Source: JBBDWJ01 sp040902925
Lineage (GTDB): Bacteria > Acidobacteriota > Terriglobia > Bryobacterales > UBA6623
Length of the DNA stretch: 27,953 nucleotides
Direction: 5' to 3'
Assembly: GCA_040902925.1 (NCBI GenBank)
Contig: JBBDWJ010000174.1
Location: forward strand, 1-27,953
Shown: positions 8,197 through 16,183 of the stretch, one piece after another
Layout: each line of letters begins with the position of its first letter
How positions within the stretch are numbered: position 1 is the stretch's first letter
Made by a program: the position numbers and the translations under genes
The notes under the pieces: model-generated
What the model was told of the DNA's origin: nothing
The model's database searches: none
Seen by the model: the letters and a program-made list of their open reading frames with translations, nothing else

Positions 8197-11100
8197 TCAG
8201 AAAACCAGCTTCAAACCAAACTGGATGATCCGTTGGGAATCATCGACGACCGAGGTAATCCGCCCAATCTGATTCGATGAGGCGTTGGAGTTCGGCAGCC
8301 GCAGATTCACGTTGTTGAACAGATTGAAGAACTCGGTCCGGAACTGAAGATTGACACGCTCGGTGACTCGGGTATTCTTCAGCAATCCGAAGTCGAGATT
8401 AAAGAAATTCGGGCCCCGCAGGATGTTGCGCCCCGAGTTCCCAAACGTTCCCAAGGCGTTGGCCGTGAATTTCGAGGTGTCGAACCACTGCAGAACCTGT
8501 TCTCCATGGGACCGGCCCGACCCGAAGTCGGCTTCGCCGCCCAAAAAGTCCGCCAGGTCCGAGCCGGAACCCGTGAAGGAGTTGTCTCTTCCGCTGGATA
8601 CCGAGAACGGAAATCCACTTTGCCACGTCACGATCGAATTCAATTGCCACCCGTTCAGGATCTTCGCCGCGGCGCCGCTCAGGTTGAATGCCGGCACGTC
8701 ATAGATGTTCGAGAACTTGAAATTGTGCGCGATATCTTCCGTCGCGAGGCCGTAGCGCGAACGCCTGTCGAGCGGGTGGTTATCGAAGTTGTCCAGGGTT
8801 TTCGACCAGGTGTAGTTGGTCAGCACCGAGAAGCCGTTGCCGAAGCGCTTCTCGAAATTCAACTGCAGCGCATTGAAGTTCGAATTAGCGCCCGAGTCGG
8901 CGCGGACGACGCGGCCAAAGGTTGGGTCGATGCGCCGCTGCTGCAGATTGCCCACGGTCGACAAGGGCTGGCCATTCTGGCCAACGCCCGGAATGTAGAT
9001 GCCGATGTTCTGATCCGGGCTCGCCATGAGGTGGGTGGCTTTATTGCCGAGGTAAGCGACGCTGAGGACCGCGTCGGTTGCGATCTGCCGCTCCAGCCGG
9101 AACGCCCAGGTCGCCAGTTGCACGATCTGAAAGTCCGGCGCGAAGTAGCGGCGGATGTCGTTGATGGGCGAAAACTGAAAGTCCGCACCCGGCAGCGTGT
9201 TGCCAAAATTGTTCGGGAAAGGATTCTCGCGCCCGGCGCTGCCAAACGGATCCTCAAACGCCACATCATTCAAGGTAAACGTGCCGGCGAAGGGCGCAAT
9301 ATTGGTGAACGGATTCATCTCGCTGGATTGAATCGGTGTGAAGTAGATGCCGCTGCCGACCCGCAGGCTTGTCTTGCCGTCTTCGGTGAGCCGGTAAGCG
9401 ATCCCCACGCGCGGCCCGAAATTCCCCCAGCTGCTTTCGAAGCCGGCTGTCGGGCAGCCCGGGTCGGCGTTGTCGCCGCCGTAGAGAAATCCCAACGGCG
9501 CATTCGGAAACTGCGCCGACCGCTGCGAGGCGCCGGGCTCGTAGCACACAACGCGCCCCTCGCGGTCATAGTAGGGCAGAAACGGGTCCCATCGAAGACC
9601 GAGGTTCAGACTCAGGCGCGAATTGACGCGCCAGTTATCTTGCACGAAGAATCCCCATTTGACGCCGATGAGGTCCTTGAACTCGCCGCCACCCTGACGG
9701 TACTGCGACAAGCGTCCAAACATGAAATCGGATAGTCCGTTTCCGGAGAGTTGCCCATTGAACGTGGACTGGCCCGCCATCTGAAACGTGTTGATGATAT
9801 GGTTCCAGACGCGGACCGCCTCGCCGCCAAACCGGATTTCGTGCGAGCCGCTGATCTTGGTCGCGACTTCGCGAATGGTGAGATCGCCGCGGTCAAAATC
9901 GCCGAGATGGTTGGTGCTGATGCTGAAACCGTCGGTAACGCTGACCACCAGCTCCGGCGGCGAATTCAGCCCCTCGACGCTCTCGGGGCCAATCACCTTC
10001 GCGCCGGCGTCGGCAAGCCCGAAATCCGTGCTCGAAAGCGAACCACCGCGCTGGCGGTTCAACCCGAAGGTGCTGTTGATCAGGAATGTCGGGCTGGCGG
10101 TGTAGGTATGGTTGAAGGACACGTTCTGTACGCGCACGGCATTGCCGGCGCTGCTGGCGGCCAGGATATTCTCGGGTCCGACCAGCGGCGGCGCGTTGAA
10201 GTCGGTGAAGTAATACCGTCCGCTGAGGGTATGGTTGCCCGACGTATAGTCCGCCTTCCCCATGAACTGATTTTCCTCTTCGGTGATGGGCGTACCCGGA
10301 AAGGTCAGTTGCCGATTCGGCCCGTTGGGAAGCGGAATCCGATTCAGGAAAAACTGCGAGACGGGACTGAAACGGCTCGACGGAATCTGATTGTTCACCA
10401 GCGGCTCGCGCGAAACCGGATCGACTAGTTGAGTCGCAACCGACGAGAAATCGCCTTCGCGCTCGGCGGCGGTTGGAACAAACTGAATGCGTCCCGATGG
10501 CACATTGCGAACGGTTGTGCCCTGATAGGTTCCGAAATAGAAAAGCCTGTCTTTGATAATCGGTCCGCCGACACTACCGCCGAACTGGTTGCGCTTCAAG
10601 GCGTCCTGTTCGGGCGCGAAGAACTGGCGGGCGTTGAGCGCGCCGTTGCGAAGGAAGTGAAACAGGGTGCCGTGAATTTNNNNNNNNNNGCCGGCCGCGT
10701 TCCCAAACTCGGCCGTGAAGTTGCTCGACTGCAGGTTGAACTCTTGTACCGAGTCGGGATTCGGAAACGGCAGGCTGGTGTTGAGATAGGTGTCGTTGTG
10801 GCCGGTGGCGTCCAACTGGTAGTTGACTTGGCCCATGCCCGCGCCGTTGACGCCCGCGGTTTCCTCGCCGGGATAAACGCCGCCATGGCCGCAGATCCGG
10901 CAACTGTTCCGCCCGAGATCGACGCTCCCGGCCGCCAGATAGATGAGCCGTTCGGGCCGCCGCCCTTCCAGGGGCAGTTCGACGATCTGTTTTTCGGCGA
11001 CAAGTTGACCCGCCGTCGCGGTTCGGGTGTTAACGATCTCGGCGTTGGCTTCGACCGTAATCTGCTCGGCCATCTGGCCGACTTCGAGCCGTACATTCTG

Positions 11101-11445
11101 CGTGGCCATCTGATTGACGGCCAACGTAATTCCAGACTGTAGATAAGTTGTAAATCCGGGGTTCTCCACCGTGAGGTTGTAATTGCCGATAGGCAGCCGC
11201 GTGAACAGATACACGCCATTGCCGTCGGTGGTGTTTCTCAACTCCAGGCCGGTAGTGACATTACGTACAGTTGTGGCCGCTCCGGGAACCACGGCGCCCG
11301 TTGGGTCAGTGACCGTTCCACTGAGACTGGCCGTGGTGAACTGGGCGTGTAGCGGAACGATGGCCGCTAGCACGAGAACAAGCGTCATGCTCCCAAAGAC
11401 TTGGGGGGTGTGACGCATTAAAGTCTTCTGGATAGCGTTGAACAC
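8197..11445 (-). CDS. TonB-dependent outer-membrane receptor, Oar-like, with CarboxypepD_reg domain
   Basis: This is an outer-membrane barrel of about 1,080 residues. After a signal peptide ending near HAQ comes a carboxypeptidase-regulatory-like domain (SLSGTVTDPTGAVVPGA...), then a plug domain (VNYQLDATGHNDTYL, then the VQEFNLQSSNFTAEFG stretch) and a long beta-barrel ending in a terminal aromatic (KLVF). This is the Oar/SusC-like type abundant in Solibacter-group genomes and thought to import oligosaccharides or peptides. The plug is interrupted by a 10-N gap. I chose the GTG at 11445 because an exact GGAG (11451-11454) sits five bases upstream. An ATG at 11496 would lie at the predicted transcription start, and an ATG at 11418 is also possible. 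An unusual CRICG motif occurs in the plug. Confidence 0.92.
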   Translation of the reverse strand: MFNAIQKTLMRHTPQVFGSMTLVLVLAAIVPLHAQFTTASLSGTVTDPTGAVVPGAATTVRNVTTGLELRNTTDGNGVYLFTRLPIGNYNLTVENPGFTTYLQSGITLAVNQMATQNVRLEVGQMAEQITVEANAEIVNTRTATAGQLVAEKQIVELPLEGRRPERLIYLAAGSVDLGRNSCRICGHGGVYPGEETAGVNGAGMGQVNYQLDATGHNDTYLNTSLPFPNPDSVQEFNLQSSNFTAEFGNAAGXXXXIHGTLFHFLRNGALNARQFFAPEQDALKRNQFGGSVGGPIIKDRLFYFGTYQGTTVRNVPSGRIQFVPTAAEREGDFSSVATQLVDPVSREPLVNNQIPSSRFSPVSQFFLNRIPLPNGPNRQLTFPGTPITEEENQFMGKADYTSGNHTLSGRYYFTDFNAPPLVGPENILAASSAGNAVRVQNVSFNHTYTASPTFLINSTFGLNRQRGGSLSSTDFGLADAGAKVIGPESVEGLNSPPELVVSVTDGFSISTNHLGDFDRGDLTIREVATKISGSHEIRFGGEAVRVWNHIINTFQMAGQSTFNGQLSGNGLSDFMFGRLSQYRQGGGEFKDLIGVKWGFFVQDNWRVNSRLSLNLGLRWDPFLPYYDREGRVVCYEPGASQRSAQFPNAPLGFLYGGDNADPGCPTAGFESSWGNFGPRVGIAYRLTEDGKTSLRVGSGIYFTPIQSSEMNPFTNIAPFAGTFTLNDVAFEDPFGSAGRENPFPNNFGNTLPGADFQFSPINDIRRYFAPDFQIVQLATWAFRLERQIATDAVLSVAYLGNKATHLMASPDQNIGIYIPGVGQNGQPLSTVGNLQQRRIDPTFGRVVRADSGANSNFNALQLNFEKRFGNGFSVLTNYTWSKTLDNFDNHPLDRRSRYGLATEDIAHNFKFSNIYDVPAFNLSGAAAKILNGWQLNSIVTWQSGFPFSVSSGRDNSFTGSGSDLADFLGGEADFGSGRSHGEQVLQWFDTSKFTANALGTFGNSGRNILRGPNFFNLDFGLLKNTRVTERVNLQFRTEFFNLFNNVNLRLPNSNASSNQIGRITSVVDDSQRIIQFGLKLVF
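10680..10689. other. Assembly gap (10 N) inside the TonB receptor plug
   Basis: Ten undetermined bases interrupt the plug domain between GNAAG and IHGTLF. Homologues normally have about 13 residues here (a VVN.VTKSGTN-like stretch), so the true gap is probably nearer 37 bases. Both 10 and 37 keep the frame open. Confidence 0.95.
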
Positions 11446-11503
11446 AAAAACTCCTAGTCCGTGCGCGCGGTGTAAACTCACCACGACGCACTTCATCGCT
11501 CTT

Positions 11504-11531
11504 AGTTAACACGGGAACCAGGGTGGGTCAA
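11504..11531 (-). promoter_or_regulatory. Candidate promoter of the TonB receptor gene
   Basis: On the minus strand TTGACC (11526-11531) is followed after 16 bases by TTAACT (11504-11509). The -35 is close to consensus and the -10 is weak. It would start transcription near 11497, about 50 bases before the preferred GTG start. Confidence 0.3.
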
Positions 11532-11695
11532 CGATTTTCGTGAGGGCCGGGAAGAGCCAGAGCTGCAATCTACAGCATCGCTTGGAATATAGCGCTAAGG
11601 GAATAGTAGTAAGGGACAACTCGCCAGTCGTTGCATCCTGCGTTGGAATCGCCTGGCGTGGCTATTAGTTGCGGGCGTAGCCGAAACTCGTGACG

Positions 11696-12373
11696 TTAGC
11701 GCTGGCCAGGCCGCCAGCCTTCCGCGTCTATGCGTGGAGCGCCCAAACCTTGCGCTTGCGGATAGTATTCCACGTCGCGCCACGCGCTCGGCGGCTCCGA
11801 GAGAATTTTGCACATGGTCGCGGCGGCCGTCTCGGGTTGACGTATCCAGGGAGAGTGGACGAGCACCTGATAAGGGCCGGGCTCCAGCAGCAGGGAAACG
11901 GTTATTTTTCCGATGCGCAGCCGCCCGGACGACCACGAGAACCGAAAACCGTGCCGCGCGAGGGCGTCACGATCGACAGTGGAGCGAATCAGTCGAGCGG
12001 CGGTCCTGGCGGGAGTTTCCCACGATGCGTCGGCCATGGCGCGTTGGATTTCCGATTCGTACTGCGAAGCGTCGAAGGTAAAGACCTGAGAGTAATCCGG
12101 AACGGCCCAGGCAACGGTGTGATCCTGCCTGGATAGCTCGGCCTCAACACTGCCGCAACCGATCTCGCCGCAACTGCATCGTCCAATCGTCACCAAGCGG
12201 GGCGGGCCCGCGACAAGCAGCGGCGAAGGCTCGATCAGAAGGTCGTCGGGATCGAGCCCCATCATCTGATCATCCATGGACCGGATGAGATCACGCCCAT
12301 TCCCCAGCAGCAGAACTTCGTGATCGTTGGTGCCAGGCGAAGGCACGATATCGATTTTGAGGCTGACTCTCAC
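11696..12373 (-). CDS. Hypothetical protein with CxCxxxxC cluster
   Basis: This is a protein of about 225 residues that I cannot assign to a named family. It has no signal peptide or membrane segment, so it is probably cytoplasmic. Around residues 65-76 it carries GRCSCGEIGCG, a short Cys/Gly cluster that could bind zinc or another metal. The C-terminal half has alternating strands with aromatic residues (FRFSWSSGRLRIGKITVSLLL). It lies 144 bases downstream of the PIG-L deacetylase on the same strand. The GTG at 12373 has no clear ribosome site, so the true start may be further in. Amino-acid composition and the absence of repeats support a real gene. Confidence 0.6.
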   Translation of the reverse strand: MRVSLKIDIVPSPGTNDHEVLLLGNGRDLIRSMDDQMMGLDPDDLLIEPSPLLVAGPPRLVTIGRCSCGEIGCGSVEAELSRQDHTVAWAVPDYSQVFTFDASQYESEIQRAMADASWETPARTAARLIRSTVDRDALARHGFRFSWSSGRLRIGKITVSLLLEPGPYQVLVHSPWIRQPETAAATMCKILSEPPSAWRDVEYYPQAQGLGAPRIDAEGWRPGQR

Positions 12374-12517
12374 ACTTTGAAAGTAGCCTATTCGCAGCGC
12401 GGCAGTCGCGATGAGACCGCGGCCGTCCGGTGGGACTACCTACTGCCAAGGGGTTCCCGGGCACTGGTTCGTTGCCGGCCCGGGGTTTTCCCGCGGTTTT
12501 CGCCCGGACAGGCGCTG

Positions 12518-13567
12518 TCACAGCGCCACGGCGTTTGCCGCAACATAGCCCTCGACGTCCGACTCATCGGGCGGAATATGGTGAAAATATTCCGCGTGGG
12601 CGAGGCCGTATTTTTGGCCGCGCGACTGGTCGCGGCCGAGGGCGAATTGCTTGGTGTAGGCGGCGTTGGCGGTCTCATCATCGTTACCCAGCAACGGCAG
12701 CCGGCGGCCTTGCGCGGCGAGCCGCCGGCGCAGCGCGGCGCCCAGGTTGCCGGCTGGTCCTTGGGTGACATTGGCGACATTCGCGTTCACCTTCTGATCC
12801 ATGTGGGCGCTGATATCGACCACGCGATTGACCAGTTGCGGGCCGCGCGCGAAGTAGTATTTTTCCTGCGGCCCGTGCGCCGTCAGCCCGACTTTGAAAT
12901 GCTCGGGGTAGTCCCACGGAGACGCCGCCATCCAGGCAGCCGATTCCACCGCCCGGGCGGTGATGTAATGGTCCGGGTTGCGTTCGTAGAGCGCCGACGG
13001 GTCGTACGTTAAAACCGTGTCGACCTTATAGGCGCGGAACAAAAAAATCAGCCGCGCGCGCAGCTCGACAATCGGCCACGCATCCATGTTGTGATTGGGG
13101 TAGTTGAGAAAGAGCGCCTCGTGCAGCCCGAGGCGGCGGGCGACTTCGCGAGTGTCGTTCTCGTTCTTGAGCACGATATCGCCGATCGAAGAGCCCGTGC
13201 CCGCCATCGAATCGTTGGACACCGTGATCAGAATGCCCTGATAACCCTCTTCGATAAGCTTCAGCACCGTGCCGCCGGCGAACAGCGGAATATCGTCGCA
13301 GTGGGGCTGGATCGCGGCGAGTATCTTGCCTTGATGCGGCTTGCCCTCGAGGCGGCGCTCGACAGTGACCTCGACTTCGTAAGATGGACTGCCCGTGCCG
13401 CCGGCCTGCGACTCGCCCGAAGCCGCTGATTGCCCCGCTTGCCGCGCGGCCTGTTGCGCGGCCTGTTGCGCGGCCTGTTGCGCGGACGAGGCTTGTTGCG
13501 CCGCAGCCGGCTGCGCCAACAGCATGCCGCCCGCCAAAGACCGTTCCAGAAAAACTCTGCGTTGCAT
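12518..13567 (-). CDS. Exported PIG-L/LmbE-family deacetylase
   Basis: This 349-residue enzyme belongs to the zinc-dependent N-acetyl-sugar deacetylase family (PIG-L, LmbE, MshB). The metal site appears as QPHCDD near residue 90, where the usual motif is AHPDDE, followed by FAGGT. The second histidine motif is PDHYITAR. The N-terminus QRRVFLERSLAGG matches a Tat signal. It is followed by a low-complexity linker of repeated AQQA units encoded by three exact 12-base copies. The ATG at 13567 is supported by GGGAGGT (13573-13579) five bases upstream. An export signal is unusual for cytoplasmic LmbE proteins and suggests action on a cell-surface or imported glycoconjugate. It sits between the beta-helix gene upstream and the Cys-cluster gene downstream. 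Confidence 0.87.
   Translation of the reverse strand: MQRRVFLERSLAGGMLLAQPAAAQQASSAQQAAQQAAQQAARQAGQSAASGESQAGGTGSPSYEVEVTVERRLEGKPHQGKILAAIQPHCDDIPLFAGGTVLKLIEEGYQGILITVSNDSMAGTGSSIGDIVLKNENDTREVARRLGLHEALFLNYPNHNMDAWPIVELRARLIFLFRAYKVDTVLTYDPSALYERNPDHYITARAVESAAWMAASPWDYPEHFKVGLTAHGPQEKYYFARGPQLVNRVVDISAHMDQKVNANVANVTQGPAGNLGAALRRRLAAQGRRLPLLGNDDETANAAYTKQFALGRDQSRGQKYGLAHAEYFHHIPPDESDVEGYVAANAVAL
13449..13484 (-). repeat. 12-base tandem repeat, three exact copies, inside the PIG-L gene
   Basis: The unit GCCTGTTGCGCG on the plus strand is repeated three times without change and is flanked by decayed copies (for example at 13491-13502). In the protein it encodes AQQA repeats right after the signal peptide, so length change would only alter the linker. 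Confidence 0.9.
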
Positions 13568-13633
13568 GAATGACCTCCCGTGATTGGCCATTCTAGCTTG
13601 GTCTCCGGCAACGCAACGAAAACGGCAGTGGAA

Positions 13634-13690
13634 ATGGGCAGGCGATCCGAGCCGCAGCGGCCAGCGCGGCGGCACACAACGCCTGCCCAT
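13634..13690. repeat. Inverted repeat upstream of the PIG-L gene
   Basis: Exact 11-base arms ATGGGCAGGCG (13634-13644) and CGCCTGCCCAT (13680-13690) flank a 35-base loop. It lies between the beta-helix gene and the PIG-L gene and could be a terminator or operator. The GGGCAGGC/GCCTGCCC core recurs at 18227-18247. Confidence 0.6.
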
Positions 13691-13735
13691 CGTGTTCTAG
13701 GCGGCGGCCGGAAGGCAGCTTCCCAGCCGGGCTAC

Positions 13736-13757
13736 CTCAGGGCTAGCTCAGGGCTAG
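13736..13757. repeat. 11-base tandem repeat beside the beta-helix stop codon
   Basis: CTCAGGGCTAG occurs twice exactly (13736-13746 and 13747-13757), with a decayed third copy to the left. It directly follows the beta-helix gene's stop codon and lies outside the reading frame. Confidence 0.8.
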
Positions 13758-13758
13758 A

Positions 13759-15144
13759 CTAGCTCGGACAGGAGGAGACTCCGATGACCGCGTTGACCAG
13801 CGTTTGCAAGTCGCTGACGTTGACCACGCCATCGCCGGTCAGATCGCCAACCGTCGGCGGCCCGTTCCCCGCTTGCAGGATGAGATTGATGAGGCTCTGC
13901 ACGTCGGCCACGTTCACGACGGAATCATTGTTGACGTCGCATTGCGAAATCACCGTCGGGGCGGTCCCGAACTCAAACGCGCCGATGTCGAAACCGCCGT
14001 TTTGCGGACGCGGCTTGCCATCGTGATCGAGGCTGGGGCTAATCGCCGCGTCCGCCTGGTTGATGGCCGGGCTGGTGGCGCTCAGCTTGAAGTTGAACTG
14101 CGCGGGGTTGACCATTGCGGGATTGGTGGACAGGCGGTTGTTGGCGAGAGTGACGCCGCTGCAACTACTGCTGCCGCCCGATGCCGCCATCATATCCACG
14201 GTGCTGATATTGTTCCGCATCACGACGCCGGATTTACCCGAACAAGGGTTGAGATAGACCGCGGCGACGCGAGGCTCGTAGAAAATATTGTTGGCGATGA
14301 CGATGTTGGCGTTGTCTTCCCACAAAACGATGTGGCCTTCGCGGTCAGGATTGGGAAAGGCGAAGGTGTTGTTGGCGACGACCCAGTTGTCGGCCCCTTG
14401 CGCGCTTTGAATCGCCCAACCGCTGCGCATGTTGTAAAAGACGTTGTTGATGACGATCAGGTTCGAACCCCTCAGATAGAGGCCGTGATCATGGTTCTTG
14501 TAGTTGTCGGTGGAAAGGTTGTTGCAGCCTTCGCTCGGCCGCAGGCGGCCGATGGTGTGCAGCACGTTGCTGTCATAGACCATGCGGCTGGAGGTCTCTT
14601 TGTCCCGGAAGCCGACCTGGCCGCCCTCGGTGTCGGTGCAGTTTCTGCCGATGTGGTGCACCAGATTGCGGTAGTACAGGATGTCGTGGGTATTCTCGCT
14701 GGCTGAGAAGCCGCCACCCTCGGTGCCTTGAATCTGCAAACCTTCGAAGCGGACGTAGCCGAGGCCAGACTCGAGGATCAGGCCGTGCCGGGTGGCGTTG
14801 TTGCGGCCATCCAGGATGGCGCCCCATTGGTTTTCGGCTTTGAAGGTAATCCATTGGCTGGAGCTGCCGGAGCGGCCGATCTCTGCGACCGCCTCGCTGC
14901 CACCCGTGTACGTGCCGTTGCGAATGATCACGGTATCGCCGGGGCTGACAACGTCGGCAGCGCGCTGGATGTTGCGGAAAGGCGCGCTAGACGAGCCGTT
15001 GGCGGAGTCGGAACCGTTCGGGGCGACGTAATACGTCGCCGCCGTCAGGAACTGCGCCGAGCCAACGCTGAGAACAACGAGAGCGCCAAGCGAACGGGCA
15101 GCGCTCGAAAAAAACTGTTGCCGGAAAAAGGTCGCGAAAGCCAT
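13759..15144 (-). CDS. Secreted parallel beta-helix protein with C-terminal dockerin-like domain
   Basis: This 461-residue extracellular protein has a signal peptide (hydrophobic LGALVVLSVGSAQ stretch, mature end TYYVAPNGSDS). A right-handed parallel beta-helix with repeated NN-containing turns follows (IVINNVFYN, WVVANNTFAF, IVIANNIFYE), the fold of pectate lyases and related polysaccharide-binding enzymes. SPAINQAD and DIGAFEF mark a 'choice-of-anchor Q'-type end. The last about 55 residues hold two calcium-loop repeats, DVNNDSVVNVADVQ and DLTGDGVVNVSDLQ, typical of dockerin type I. The start at 15144 is backed by GAGGAGT (15154-15160) nine bases upstream; the upstream in-frame extension looks non-coding. 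The catalytic activity, if any, cannot be named. Confidence 0.87.
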   Translation of the reverse strand: MAFATFFRQQFFSSAARSLGALVVLSVGSAQFLTAATYYVAPNGSDSANGSSSAPFRNIQRAADVVSPGDTVIIRNGTYTGGSEAVAEIGRSGSSSQWITFKAENQWGAILDGRNNATRHGLILESGLGYVRFEGLQIQGTEGGGFSASENTHDILYYRNLVHHIGRNCTDTEGGQVGFRDKETSSRMVYDSNVLHTIGRLRPSEGCNNLSTDNYKNHDHGLYLRGSNLIVINNVFYNMRSGWAIQSAQGADNWVVANNTFAFPNPDREGHIVLWEDNANIVIANNIFYEPRVAAVYLNPCSGKSGVVMRNNISTVDMMAASGGSSSCSGVTLANNRLSTNPAMVNPAQFNFKLSATSPAINQADAAISPSLDHDGKPRPQNGGFDIGAFEFGTAPTVISQCDVNNDSVVNVADVQSLINLILQAGNGPPTVGDLTGDGVVNVSDLQTLVNAVIGVSSCPS

Positions 15145-15593
15145 CTCAATGTCACTCCTCAACACAAATGGCGGCGGCGCTCTATCGGTCTTACTGCCGT
15201 CTTCCGGTAGTACTGTGCGTTGTGCACGACCGAACGGCGGCGGCTTTAGGGCCAAGCTTTTTGCCCTTGCGGCGACTCGCAGAGCGTCTTACCGGCGGAT
15301 TCGTGGAGCGCGGAATGCGGAGTGCGGTTTCGTGGAGCGCGGCGATCGTACCAGAACCATCTTGGCGCCACGCCAAAACCCAAGACAGTGAAAGAGGGCT
15401 CGGGCCCTTCGGATCGAAGCTTAGGACATCAAATTTGCCTTGCGGTAGCCGTTTTCTGAAGGATCGAATACGCCAGAAAGCGGGCTCGATCCCCAGCGGC
15501 TTACCGGGGTCCCTCTACAGCCCAGCCGTGCAACCCCACTCAGGGTTAGGCAACGGAAGGGCGCGGGCTCCAAGGGTCATATTAGTACCGTGA
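15145..15593 (-). promoter_or_regulatory. Long structured leader region of the beta-helix gene
   Basis: This stretch has no credible gene. An extended -10 TGTTATACT lies on the minus strand at 15594-15602, with no good -35, which would give a leader of about 440 bases. Several stems can be drawn: GGTAGCCG (15444-15451) with CGGCTTACC (15497-15505), enclosing GGATCGA (15461-15467) with TCGATCC (15486-15492); AGGGC/GCCCT (15395-15408); CTTCG/CGAAG (15407-15419); TTGGCG/CGCCAA (15362-15376); GGGGT/ACCCC (15506-15537). A 14-base direct repeat TTCGTGGAGCGCGG occurs at 15300-15313 and 15329-15342. I compared it by eye with common riboswitch signatures and found no match. Confidence 0.35.
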
Positions 15594-15602
15594 AGTATAA
15601 CA

Positions 15603-16183
15603 CACCTCTCATTGGCGTACGCCACCCCTGTTACAAAGAATCTTCAGGGCGCCTGGCGGCCGCCCTCCCGGCGCAGCCGCAGCCCGGGTCCAGTGGGCGC
15701 AGCCACCGGGCCTGCCCGGCGAACGCCCAGTGGCGGAAACGCCCCCGGTGAGCAGTTTTGAGCGGTTTGGCGAACGTTTTTCCGGTCTTCGGGCCCTGCC
15801 ATGGCCTCGACCGTCCACCGTTTGCAGGGTAGCATGCGGCTCCAAGCTTTTTGGCAGGTTTTATCGGGATAATGTTGATTATATTGTGGTTGTTTTTCGT
15901 GACCCGTTGAGACGAAAGCGCTGACCGGGGGTTGCCGGCGTGTTTCAGCCCCGCCAGGTTCCGGAAAAACTATGCCATTCAGACAGTGCCATTGAGACTA
16001 TGCCGCGTGCGTTTCTGGTGTCGGAAAGTGTCGCTGGCCGCAGCCGCGAGATCCACGCGGGGCGACAGTCCTTCGCCGCTTCGCTGCTGCATCCCAATAC
16101 CGGCAACCTGCCGCACGAATCGCCAGGGCGGCAGCCATAACAGAAATCGCGACTTCCGCCGATCACCTTGCTGGAGGGAAACC
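15603..16183. other. Non-coding region between divergent beta-helix and FecR-like genes
   Basis: About 580 bases without a supportable gene. It contains a nested inverted repeat: outer arms 15690-15699 and 15724-15733 (one mismatch), inner CCGGGC/GCCCGG at 15706-15719. An AT-rich patch at about 15850-15900 is striking in this GC-rich DNA and may hold the promoter of the plus-strand genes, but I could not place a convincing -35/-10 pair. Confidence 0.5.

Noticed and set aside
14460..14470. T-loop-like GGTTCGAACCC, possible tRNA end
   Set aside because: It lies inside the beta-helix reading frame and no acceptor, D or anticodon stem can be drawn around it.
15168..15593. Plus-strand open frame of 141 codons upstream of the FecR-like gene
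   Set aside because: No ribosome site, no domain, biased composition, and it overlaps the likely leader of the opposite gene.
15380..15600. c-di-GMP (GEMM) or cobalamin riboswitch
   Set aside because: The diagnostic conserved stretches (GEMM GGxAAACC and GACGCAAAGCC; the B12 box) are absent on both strands; only generic stems remain.
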